A DNA stretch of 64,000 bases. It comes from DAIRDK01 sp035403225. GTDB lineage: Bacteria > Bacteroidota > Bacteroidia > Bacteroidales > FEN-979. How positions within the stretch are numbered: the first letter of the stretch is position 1; each line of letters begins with the position of its first letter. This document shows, in pieces, positions 18,691-26,318 of the stretch. The position numbers were made by a program, and so were the translations under genes. Location of the stretch: positions 65,533 to 129,532 of the forward strand of contig DAONET010000003.1 of the NCBI GenBank assembly GCA_035403225.1, read 5' to 3'. The notes below the pieces were generated by a model, which worked only from the letters and a program-made list of their open reading frames with translations, was not told where the DNA came from and ran no database searches.

Positions 18691-20278
18691 AGGGCAGAAC
18701 CGCAACAGGTTCTTCCCTCACTGTCATCATATATTTTCAGAAGCTCGTTTCCTCGGAGCGGGCTTTCTGCTTTTTTTCGTTGTCGCCGGGTACGGTCAGA
18801 CACCGCTGCTCGATCAACGCATCAGTATCCCCAGGCAACATACTTCCCTTTACGAAGCCCTGAACCTGGTGTCGGAAAAGGCCGGTTGCTTTTTCATTTA
18901 TAACAGCGAAACCGTCGAAAACGACAAAAGTGTCAGGCTGCATGCCGATAACCAACCCCTGCATGAGGTGTTGGACAATCTCCTTTCCGATCCCCGGCTG
19001 GCGTATAAGGTGATGGGAAAGCACATTCTGATTTACCGGAATGACCAAAAAACACCGCCTTCTGAAAGCACGGAACAAGTGAACATCCCGGTCAGCGGAT
19101 CTCCCCGTGACGTGGTGATCAGGGGACACATCCGCGACAAGGATGGAAAGACAGCGATTCCCTTTGCCACTGTCGGCATCGTGGAAGAAAATATCGGGAC
19201 CGTCACCAACAGCGACGGCTATTTCGTCCTCCGTGTTCCTGCCTCGCTGGCCGGGACCTCGCTGGTAGTCTCACACCTGGGGTATATCAGTCAGCGCATC
19301 CCGGTCGGGTTGCTCGACGAACAACAGGTGGATCTGTGCCTTGAGCGCCGGGTGATCTCTATCCAGGAAGTAATTATCCGCTATCTGGATCCGGTCTCCA
19401 TCCTTGCGAACGCGATGGACCGGCGCAAAGAGAATTTCGCGACAGATCCGGCTTACCTGACCACCTTCTACCGGGAAGGAGTGGAAAAAAACGGCCGCTA
19501 CATCAGTTATTCCGAAGCCGTTTTCAAAGTATACAAAGCCCCTGTCACCAGCGGTGAACACTCCGATCAGGTGAAACTGCTGAAGTCTCGTAAAATCAGG
19601 AAAGAAGATCCCGGTGATACCGTGCTCCTGAAGCTGAAAGCCGGGGTTCAATCAGCCCTGGAACTCGATATTGTCAAATGCATCCCGGGTTTCCTCGACT
19701 TGAGACCGCCTGTCGACTACACCTACTTTTACTCTAACCTCATCCCGACTGACCACCATGACGCCTATGCCATCACCTTTACCCAACATGCCGGTCTGGA
19801 CGAGGCTCTTTATACCGGGACCATTTATATTGATAAAGAGAATGATGCCATCCTGGGCGCCGATTTCGAGATCAATCCCGATCATATTGAAAAGGCAGCC
19901 GTTGACTTCATTCTGAAGAAAAGCCCTAACGTCAACATTCAACTCGAAAAAATCACCTATTCCGTAAGCTATGCTCCCTTCAACGGAAGGTATTACCTGA
20001 ACCATGTCCGTTGTGATATCCAACTGAAAACCAGGTTACGACACCATCTTTCCGCGGATCATTTCTCCACCTTCCTGGAACTCGCCACCTGTAACATCGA
20101 TACCTCGGAGGTGGTTAAATTTCCCAAGCAGGAACTGATGAAACCCGATGTCGTCTTTTCGGATGAATCGTATACCAGCGACGATGCCTTCTGGGGAAGT
20201 TACAACTTCATCGCTCCGGAAACCAGACTGAAGGAAGCATTGTCGAAAATCATCGGGCAAATCGAAAAGATAGAATAA
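18659..20278 (+). CDS. STN plus carboxypeptidase-regulatory-like protein, paralogue 2
   Basis: A 539-residue exported protein starting inside the 3' end of fecR (32-base overlap, different frame). A long N-terminal tail leads to a hydrophobic signal segment (FLGAGFLLFFVVAGYGQ, about residues 31-47). An STN (secretin/TonB short N-terminal) domain follows at about 55-125 (ISIPRQHTSLYEALN, then LLSDPRLAYKVMGKHILI). A CarboxypepD_reg-like domain lies at about 145-230, and the last 300 residues are homologous to the protein at 15837. The STN domain is what FecR senses in FecA-type transducers, yet no plug or beta-barrel follows. So this looks like a barrel-less signalling partner. The overlapping start is accepted because no later start keeps the signal peptide. 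Confidence 0.78.
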   Translation: MGLSYYLKTNKGQNRNRFFPHCHHIFSEARFLGAGFLLFFVVAGYGQTPLLDQRISIPRQHTSLYEALNLVSEKAGCFFIYNSETVENDKSVRLHADNQPLHEVLDNLLSDPRLAYKVMGKHILIYRNDQKTPPSESTEQVNIPVSGSPRDVVIRGHIRDKDGKTAIPFATVGIVEENIGTVTNSDGYFVLRVPASLAGTSLVVSHLGYISQRIPVGLLDEQQVDLCLERRVISIQEVIIRYLDPVSILANAMDRRKENFATDPAYLTTFYREGVEKNGRYISYSEAVFKVYKAPVTSGEHSDQVKLLKSRKIRKEDPGDTVLLKLKAGVQSALELDIVKCIPGFLDLRPPVDYTYFYSNLIPTDHHDAYAITFTQHAGLDEALYTGTIYIDKENDAILGADFEINPDHIEKAAVDFILKKSPNVNIQLEKITYSVSYAPFNGRYYLNHVRCDIQLKTRLRHHLSADHFSTFLELATCNIDTSEVVKFPKQELMKPDVVFSDESYTSDDAFWGSYNFIAPETRLKEALSKIIGQIEKIE

Positions 20279-20361
20279 TCCATTTTATCAGGCGCCTGCC
20301 TTCGGAAACGGCGAAAGCGTTTTGCCCGGTTCCTTTATACCCGTGTTTTCGAAAAACTTCC

Positions 20362-20369
20362 TACTTTTG
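20362..20369 (+). promoter_or_regulatory. -7 promoter element upstream of the 20.4 kb gene
   Basis: TACTTTTG matches TAnnTTTG and sits 30 bases before the TTG start at 20399. Confidence 0.45.
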
Positions 20370-20398
20370 TTTTTCGGCCCCTTTAATTCAACGGTCCC

Positions 20399-20926
20399 TT
20401 GAAAAAACGAATCGGCATATTTCTTTTTCTCTGCCTGACAGCTCCGTTTGTTCTCTGTTATTCCTGGTTGAGCATTCAGAGGATGGAGATCAGGAAAGAA
20501 GTGAAATGCAAGATCAGGGCCGGACTTGACAAAAAAGACCTGGTGTTGTTTGTTTTTTCCATCAACGATTCGAAGACTCTTCACTGGAAAAACCCGCATG
20601 AATTCCGGTACAGACAACAGATGTATGATGTGGTGGAAAAAAAAGCCAGGGGTGATTCCGTCATTTACTGGTGTTATTGGGACCGGAAGGAATCATCCAT
20701 CGACAAGTTGATCGACGACCTGGTTGCCGGCGTCCTGGAGGCAGATACGCAGGAACAGGAAACCCAGAAGCAATTAATAACCTACCTGAAGACTTATTAT
20801 ATTACCAACCCGTTCTCATGGAATCCTGACATGGAAAGCAGGATGAGCAGGTATACCCGGGTTCAGCCATGCTCCTATTGTCCATGGATCTCCGAACCTC
20901 CTTCTCCTCCTCCAAAGATGAGTTAA
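20399..20926 (+). CDS. Small exported protein of unknown function next to a TonB receptor
   Basis: A 175-residue protein read from a TTG start at 20399, with no in-frame ATG that would keep the signal peptide. The first 22 residues (KKRIGIFLFLCLTAPFVL) form a signal sequence. The mature part is charged and aromatic. It ends in a Cys-Pro-rich tail, PCSYCPWISEPPSPPPKM, with a CxxC pair that could bind metal or form a disulfide. I do not recognise the family. It has its own promoter and precedes the TonB receptor gene by 78 bases, so the two may be functionally linked. Coding reality is supported by codon pattern, signal peptide and context. Confidence 0.6.
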   Translation: MKKRIGIFLFLCLTAPFVLCYSWLSIQRMEIRKEVKCKIRAGLDKKDLVLFVFSINDSKTLHWKNPHEFRYRQQMYDVVEKKARGDSVIYWCYWDRKESSIDKLIDDLVAGVLEADTQEQETQKQLITYLKTYYITNPFSWNPDMESRMSRYTRVQPCSYCPWISEPPSPPPKMS

Positions 20927-21004
20927 ACAACCGTCTTATTATTACTATTCTCCTCCGCTGTTTTTCGCCGGGGGCAACCCTTTGTTTAACTTAATCAGAA
21001 AAAA

Positions 21005-23416
21005 ATGAAGAAATTATTACTGGTTTGTCTGCTGTTATGCTCTCAAATCATTGGATATACCCAGATCATTACGATCAAAGACAAAGAAAGTGATCAGCCG
21101 CTGGAGCTGGTTACCCTCATGAGTGATCATCCGAAAGCTTTTGTTATCACGAATGCTGAAGGGCAAGCCGATATTTCAAAATTCCAGGGCGCCACGTTCA
21201 TCGAAGTCCGGTTCATCGGTTATAAAACAGAACATTACGGATATGCTGATCTCGCAAAAGCCGGTACCATCATCTATTTGACCCCGACCCCCATCACTCT
21301 CGATCAGGTAGTGGTTTCCGCTACCCGGTGGAACCAGAATGAGCGGGAAATCCCGGCCAGGATCGTGATCATCTCTCCGAAAAACATCGCCCTGAATAAC
21401 CCGCAGACAGCAGCAGATCTGTTAGCGGAATCAGGCGAAGTGTTTATTCAGAAAAGCCAACAGGGTGGCGGCAGCCCGATGATCCGTGGTTTCGCCACAA
21501 ACCGCCTGTTGTACACCGTGGATGGAATCCGCATGAACACCGCCATTTTCAGAAGCGGTAACATACAGAATGTCATCTCATTAGATCCTTTCTCACTCGA
21601 AAGCGCCGAAGTGATGTTCGGACCGACTTCGCTCATCTATGGCAGCGACGCCCTCGGCGGAGTGATGGCTTTCCGCACATTGACTCCCAAATACTCCCTG
21701 ACCTCCAAACCGACGGTCAACGGCAATGCCGCGTTCCGCTATTCGTCAGCCAATAAGGAAGTCACCGAACATTTCGACGTGAACATCGGATGGAAAAAAT
21801 GGGCCTCCGTAACCAGTTTCACCAACACCAATTTCGGAGACCTGAGAATGGGCAGCAACGGTCCGGATGAATACCTGAGAAACTGGTATGTCAAGCGGGT
21901 TGACAGCACCGACGTAGTCGTGGACAACGACGATCCCCATGTGCAGAATCCCACCGGTTATTCGGAATACAACCTGTTGCAGAAAATCGCTTTCAAACCG
22001 AACGATAAATGGGAATTTCTCTATGGATTCCAATATTCAACCACCACGGATTATTCGAGGTACGACCGGTTGCTTCAGACTAAAAAAGGCCTTCCCAAAA
22101 GCGCTGAATGGTATTACGGACCGCAGGAATGGATGATGAATAACCTGACCATCACCAACACCTCATCGAACCTGATGTACGATGAAATGATCATCCGCCT
22201 CGCCTGGCAGGAATTTGAAGAAAGCCGTATCAATCGCAACTTCCAGAAGACCACTCGTTCCCATACCTTGGAAAATGTCAATGCTTATTCGGGCAATGTG
22301 GATTTCACCAAATCCATCCGGGACAAACACACCCTGTACTATGGCGTTGAATTCGTGCTAGATGATGTTGATTCCAAAGGGAAAGACGAAGATATCACCA
22401 CCGGTGAATTTGTCGACGGAGCAAGCCGTTATCCGCAATCGACCTGGGCATCGTACGCCGCTTACATGAACTACCAGTACCGCATCAGCCCCAAGGTCCT
22501 GATGCAGGTCGGTGTCCGGTACAACTACTTCACGCTCGATGCTGATTTCAGCAACAACCTGGCGTTCTATCCATTACCTTTCTCTGAAGCAAAAATCAAT
22601 GACGGAGCATTAACCGAAAGCCTGGGCTTTGTTTACAACCCGGCTGAAAAATGGTCACTGACGGCTACCTTCTCCACGGGTTTCCGTGCACCCAATGTAG
22701 ACGACCTGGGTAAGATCTTCGATTCTGAACCCGGTTCCGTAGTGGTCCCCAATCCCGACCTGAAACCCGAATACGCGTACAACGGAGAAATCGGTATTGC
22801 CAAAATCTTCGGCGAATCGGTGAAAATAGATCTGACCGGTTATTACACCTACCTTCAGGATGCCATGGTACGCCGCGATTATACGCTGAACGGCCTCGAC
22901 AGCATCATGTATGAAGGCGAGATGAGTAAAGTGCAGGCGATCCAGAATGCCGCCTACGCCACCGTATATGGAATTGAAGCCGGTATTGAAGTGAAACTTC
23001 CGGCAGGATTCGGCATCAGCAGCCAGTTTAACTATCAGAAAGGCGAAGAAGAACTCGACGACGGCACCACCGATCCGTTACGCCACGCCGCCCCCTGGTT
23101 CGGAGTGACCCACTTCACCTTTGCCAAAAATAAACTGGAACTTGACCTTTCCGCCGTTTATAACGGAGAAGTCAGCTACGAAAACCTTCCTGAAGAAGAA
23201 CGGGGAAAAGATTATATGTATGCCATCGATGAAGACGGCAATCCCTATTCCCCTGCCTGGTACACCCTGAATTTTAAAGCCATGTACCAGCTGAATAACA
23301 TCTTCTCGGTCAGCGCAGGTATCGAAAACATCACCGATCAGTTGTATCGTCCATACAGCTCCGGTCTCTGTGGCGCCGGGAGAAACTTTATCATGTCCCT
23401 CCGGGCCCGTTTCTAA
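21005..23416 (+). CDS. TonB-dependent outer-membrane receptor
   Basis: An 803-residue receptor with a signal peptide (MKKLLLVCLLLCSQIIGYTQ) and a short CarboxypepD_reg-like domain (about 22-95). The plug (VVVSATRWNQNEREIPARI, then GGGSPMIRGFATNRLLYTVDG, then SAEVMFGPTSLIYGSDALGG) and a C-terminal 22-strand barrel ending ITDQLYRPYSSGLCGAGRNFIMSLRARF follow. The plug pattern resembles haem or iron-complex receptors (HmuR/transferrin-type group), but the ligand cannot be fixed by sequence. It needs the TonB-ExbBD energy system, not seen here. A strong terminator follows. The preceding small Cys/Pro-tailed protein may be an accessory. Confidence 0.92.
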   Translation: MKKLLLVCLLLCSQIIGYTQIITIKDKESDQPLELVTLMSDHPKAFVITNAEGQADISKFQGATFIEVRFIGYKTEHYGYADLAKAGTIIYLTPTPITLDQVVVSATRWNQNEREIPARIVIISPKNIALNNPQTAADLLAESGEVFIQKSQQGGGSPMIRGFATNRLLYTVDGIRMNTAIFRSGNIQNVISLDPFSLESAEVMFGPTSLIYGSDALGGVMAFRTLTPKYSLTSKPTVNGNAAFRYSSANKEVTEHFDVNIGWKKWASVTSFTNTNFGDLRMGSNGPDEYLRNWYVKRVDSTDVVVDNDDPHVQNPTGYSEYNLLQKIAFKPNDKWEFLYGFQYSTTTDYSRYDRLLQTKKGLPKSAEWYYGPQEWMMNNLTITNTSSNLMYDEMIIRLAWQEFEESRINRNFQKTTRSHTLENVNAYSGNVDFTKSIRDKHTLYYGVEFVLDDVDSKGKDEDITTGEFVDGASRYPQSTWASYAAYMNYQYRISPKVLMQVGVRYNYFTLDADFSNNLAFYPLPFSEAKINDGALTESLGFVYNPAEKWSLTATFSTGFRAPNVDDLGKIFDSEPGSVVVPNPDLKPEYAYNGEIGIAKIFGESVKIDLTGYYTYLQDAMVRRDYTLNGLDSIMYEGEMSKVQAIQNAAYATVYGIEAGIEVKLPAGFGISSQFNYQKGEEELDDGTTDPLRHAAPWFGVTHFTFAKNKLELDLSAVYNGEVSYENLPEEERGKDYMYAIDEDGNPYSPAWYTLNFKAMYQLNNIFSVSAGIENITDQLYRPYSSGLCGAGRNFIMSLRARF

Positions 23417-23428
23417 CCAATCCGGAAC

Positions 23429-23463
23429 AAAAAAAGCCGTCAGCAATGACGGCTTTTTTTTTC
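23429..23463 (+). terminator. Strong intrinsic terminator after the TonB receptor
   Basis: AAGCCGTCA and TGACGGCTT form a perfect 9-bp stem with loop GCAA. The stem is flanked by A-run and T-run, so it may work in both directions for the convergent gene ending at 23475. Confidence 0.9.
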
Positions 23464-23474
23464 TCTATCATCAG

Positions 23475-23960
23475 CTATTCGACCTGAGCCATAATGACCG
23501 TGTAATTTTTGCCATATTTTTTAGCACATTTCGGACAGGTGGTGTACCACATGTACCATTTTTTGATGGTCAGGTTCCTGGCTTTGGCCAGTTCCTTATA
23601 TTCCTTACACCATTTGTCGGTGTCACTGAAAGGCCCTTCAAAGACTTTGCTGAAAAATTTCCCGCTCAATACGACATTTTCGGCATTCGGAATTTCCTGA
23701 TCAACAGCCAGGTAAACATCCATGTTCCAGCGTGAGGTGTGATCGGAAAGACACATCCAGTCCTGAACTGCGCTCCCCGCTTTGGTGACCTTGTCCAAAG
23801 TCCGCTTCATGACACTGCCAAAATTGAGCGGCATGTAAAACAAGGTGCATACCCGATCTTTGATAAACCGTTTATTTTCCCACACGATGATCTTGTCATC
23901 CCAGGGAGCCGGATTGAATTCCGGACAACATTCAGGGCTTTTTTCAGGATGTTCTGTCAT
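23475..23960 (-). CDS. Conserved protein of unknown function with PECCPEF and CxxC motifs
   Basis: A 161-residue soluble protein starting MTEHPEKSPECCPEFNP. A CPKC pair near the C-terminus (YTTCPKCAKKYG) and the N-terminal Cys pair could together hold a metal. The middle contains GKFFSKVFEGPFSDTDKW, a pattern somewhat like GyrI-fold small-molecule-binding proteins. That resemblance is only suggestive. No signal peptide. It has a good minus-strand promoter (24089-24096) and an unusually structured leader of about 120 bases (see separate entry), so expression may be controlled after transcription starts. The function is unknown. Confidence 0.7.
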   Translation of the reverse strand: MTEHPEKSPECCPEFNPAPWDDKIIVWENKRFIKDRVCTLFYMPLNFGSVMKRTLDKVTKAGSAVQDWMCLSDHTSRWNMDVYLAVDQEIPNAENVVLSGKFFSKVFEGPFSDTDKWCKEYKELAKARNLTIKKWYMWYTTCPKCAKKYGKNYTVIMAQVE

Positions 23961-24084
23961 AAAGTTGGTTTTTAGTGAAACAATAAAGGACGTATGTAAC
24001 GTCCCCTAAAAACGGAGCATCAGGAACGGTCGACCTGATGCCCCAAAAACTTACTGGTTTCTCCATTTATCATTAATGACCGTT
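23961..24084 (-). promoter_or_regulatory. Structured 5' leader of the 23.5 kb gene, candidate cis-regulatory RNA
   Basis: On the minus strand the predicted transcript begins near 24084. Reading 5' to 3' it has AACGGTC (24084-24078), then a hairpin with perfect 8-bp stem GCATCAGG / CCTGATGC (24041-24017) and a 9-base loop TCGACCGTT. A second hairpin, GGACGT / ACGTCC (24004-23988), stands 28 bases before the ATG. The loop of the first hairpin contains GACCGTT, the exact complement of the 5'-terminal AACGGTC, so a 7-bp pseudoknot is possible. The rest of the 330-base gap to the gene at 24291 is AT-rich, and nothing else is seen in it. Confidence 0.4.
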
Positions 24085-24088
24085 AATA

Positions 24089-24096
24089 CAAATATA
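24089..24096 (-). promoter_or_regulatory. -7 promoter element for the structured-leader gene
   Basis: On the minus strand TATATTTG matches TAnnTTTG, with a TTG about 20 bases further upstream (24117-24119) as a possible -33 element. Confidence 0.5.
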
Positions 24097-24290
24097 CACA
24101 AAAAAACCTGTTTTTCCAAGTTCTGCAATAAATAATGTTATCATACTGATATTCTGATATATAATCATGTTTTTATCAAAATATAACAAAAGAATAAAGT
24201 TGCCGGTCCTGTTTTCATTTTTCATTGGATATTAGGTTTTTACGTGAGTTTTTCTTATCTTACTATCCAGAAAATTGAAAAATTCAGGCC

Positions 24291-25292
24291 ATGGTAAAAA
24301 ATGATCCTCTTATCCAGGGCGTGCTGATCAATAAAATTAAGAGTACCTTGCCGGCCAATATTTCCCTGGCCGATGAGCTGGCCGATCTCCTGGAGATCAG
24401 TTCCGACAGTGCCTATCGCAGGATCCGCGGGGAAACGGCATTCACCATCCACGAGATTGCTACTATTTGCGAGCATTTCAAGTTTTCTTTCGACTCCCTG
24501 ATGCCTCTTCAGCAAGGCCTGGTCAATTTCAATTACAACGAAGTAAACACGTACAGCGATTATTTCAGGTACCTCACGGAGATCAGGGACGAACTGGCGA
24601 GATTCATCAGGATCCCGGAGAGACATATTACCTATGCAGCAGTGGATGTGCCTGTATTTCATTATTTTGCTTCTCCAGAGTACCTGCATTTCAAGATGTT
24701 TTACTGGCTTCGATCGGTAGCCATCGATCCCGAATATGCCGGGAAGAAATTCGCGGTATCGGACATCAACGAAGAGCTGATCGGTATTTGCCGGGAATTA
24801 GCCGACCTTTATGCGGCCATTGACTCTACCGAGATATGGTCGGAAAGCATCCTGAGCAGTATGCTGAAACAAGTTATCTACTATTGGCAGACGGGGGTTT
24901 TTGCCAGCCGGGAAGATGCGCTGCATCTGGTCGATTCCGTGAAGAAAACCATACAAAAAGTCCAACGGGAATCGGAAATGAACATGAAACTGCGTTCCGA
25001 CGGACTTACTCACGACTTGACGGCCAATTTTCAGCTTTATTCCAGTGATATCGAAATCGGAAATAATTTTATTCTGGTCTGCCTTGGTCAGATGAAAATT
25101 CTGTACATGAGTTTCCATACCTTCAATAAAATGTTCACCACTAACCAGTCGTTCAACAAGCTTACCGAAAAATGGATGTCCAATCTTATCCGGCAGGCAA
25201 ACCTGATCAGCGGGGTGGGTGAAAAGCAGCGGTTCCGGTTTTTCCAGACTTTATACAACCAACTCGATGACCTTGCGCTTACGATTCAATGA
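24291..25292 (+). CDS. Helix-turn-helix transcriptional regulator, Bacteroidota type
   Basis: A 333-residue cytoplasmic protein. The N-terminal 70 residues carry an XRE/BetR-like helix-turn-helix: SLADELADLLEISSDSAYRRIRGET, then FTIHEIATICEHFKFSFDSL. The remaining 260 residues are alpha-helical with no recognised domain; the pattern is common in uncharacterised Bacteroidota regulators. It is probably a DNA-binding regulator, but its effector and targets are unknown. The next gene starts 52 bases later but has its own TATTTTTG element, so it need not be in the same transcript. Confidence 0.75.
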   Translation: MVKNDPLIQGVLINKIKSTLPANISLADELADLLEISSDSAYRRIRGETAFTIHEIATICEHFKFSFDSLMPLQQGLVNFNYNEVNTYSDYFRYLTEIRDELARFIRIPERHITYAAVDVPVFHYFASPEYLHFKMFYWLRSVAIDPEYAGKKFAVSDINEELIGICRELADLYAAIDSTEIWSESILSSMLKQVIYYWQTGVFASREDALHLVDSVKKTIQKVQRESEMNMKLRSDGLTHDLTANFQLYSSDIEIGNNFILVCLGQMKILYMSFHTFNKMFTTNQSFNKLTEKWMSNLIRQANLISGVGEKQRFRFFQTLYNQLDDLALTIQ

Positions 25293-25317
25293 TCTTGAGG
25301 TGTTATCCTGAAAATAC

Positions 25318-25325
25318 TATTTTTG
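25318..25325 (+). promoter_or_regulatory. -7 promoter element for the PH-like membrane protein
   Basis: TATTTTTG fits TAnnTTTG and lies 20 bases before the ATG at 25345. Confidence 0.45.
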
Positions 25326-25344
25326 TCATGCAACATTTTCTTGT

Positions 25345-25893
25345 ATGACTTACTGCGAAACTCAAAAATTCAAACAACCCTGGATCTGGATAGTGCTCAT
25401 TCTTTCCGGAGTGTTGGTTTTAGGAATATTTGGTATGGGCATTTACCGTCAGATCATTTGCAGAGTTCCCATGGGGAACCATCCCATGAGTGATGGCGGG
25501 CTGATCGTCATCGCTTTCCTGATGCTGGCATTATTCAGCGGGCTGTTCTATCTTCTTTTATCCTTAAAAATGACAGCCTTGATCGATGAGAGCGGAATCC
25601 GGTACCGGATGTATCCCTTTCATATCAAATACCGGCTGATCCGTTGGGACCAGCTTGAAAAATGTGAAGTGGTACAATACAATCCTCTTCTTGATTACGG
25701 TGGATGGGGGATCCGCTACAGTAAAAAAGGAAAAGCATTCAATGTCGCCGGAAACAAAGGACTGCAATTGACCTTGAAAAAGGGCGAACCGATCCTGCTG
25801 GGGACACAGAAACCCTTGGAATTGGCTGAATTCCTTAAACAGCAAACCGGAACAACGGCTGTTAATACAGCCGGATGCCGTACTGACTCCTAA
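25345..25893 (+). CDS. Two-helix membrane protein with bacterial PH-like domain
   Basis: A 182-residue protein with two hydrophobic helices (about residues 12-34 and 49-72). A cytoplasmic PH-like beta domain follows: MTALIDESGIRYRMYPFH, then YRLIRWDQLEKCEVVQYNP, then LQLTLKKGEPILLGTQKPLELAEFL. This arrangement matches small Bacteroidota membrane proteins with a PH-type C-terminus, whose role is unknown. Its 3' end overlaps that of the convergent gene (25862-26251) by 32 bases. Confidence 0.7.
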   Translation: MTYCETQKFKQPWIWIVLILSGVLVLGIFGMGIYRQIICRVPMGNHPMSDGGLIVIAFLMLALFSGLFYLLLSLKMTALIDESGIRYRMYPFHIKYRLIRWDQLEKCEVVQYNPLLDYGGWGIRYSKKGKAFNVAGNKGLQLTLKKGEPILLGTQKPLELAEFLKQQTGTTAVNTAGCRTDS

Positions 25894-26251
25894 TATACTT
25901 AAAGTACCAGAAGAGCGTACGGTTCACTTCAATACCGTATTCAATACCTGGTTGATAATTCAGCAAACAGGCAATGATGCCGGGGTATCGTCCCATTCGA
26001 TAATAATTATTCCAGTTTCCGGCAGCGATGATATTCTGATTCCGGTAGTAATCGTTTGAATGATCCATTGCCGGACTGTAGTTAAGTATATACCACTGAT
26101 CGAATGACGGGTCGATGACCACAATATCGTATTCGGTGCTGTCCAGACTATCACCGGTTAGCACCGCAGAGGTTTTCACCGTCTCTTTGACCGGGGAACA
26201 AGCCCACAACAACACGAGGGCCAACATTCCAATGAAAAAAAACCGTGACAT
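25862..26251 (-). CDS. Small lipoprotein, DUF6146-like
   Basis: The start at 26251 (MSRFFFIGMLALVLLWACSP) gives 130 residues with a lipobox ending in Cys18; the upstream in-frame extension to 26401 has no signal-like character and is rejected. The mature domain is rich in Tyr, Trp and Asn: IDPSFDQWYILNYSPAMDHSNDYYR, then GIEYGIEVNRTLFWYFKYIRSQYGIRLY at the C-terminus. I take it to be a DUF6146-type lipoprotein on the strength of that pattern. No function is known. It overlaps the convergent PH-like gene by 32 bases at the 3' end. Confidence 0.65.
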   Translation of the reverse strand: MSRFFFIGMLALVLLWACSPVKETVKTSAVLTGDSLDSTEYDIVVIDPSFDQWYILNYSPAMDHSNDYYRNQNIIAAGNWNNYYRMGRYPGIIACLLNYQPGIEYGIEVNRTLFWYFKYIRSQYGIRLY

Positions 26252-26318
26252 ATCGCAAATTTTACGTGAAGTTACATCAACGGGAGCAAAAAAAGCGCGA
26301 TTCCGGCAGGTTTCATCT

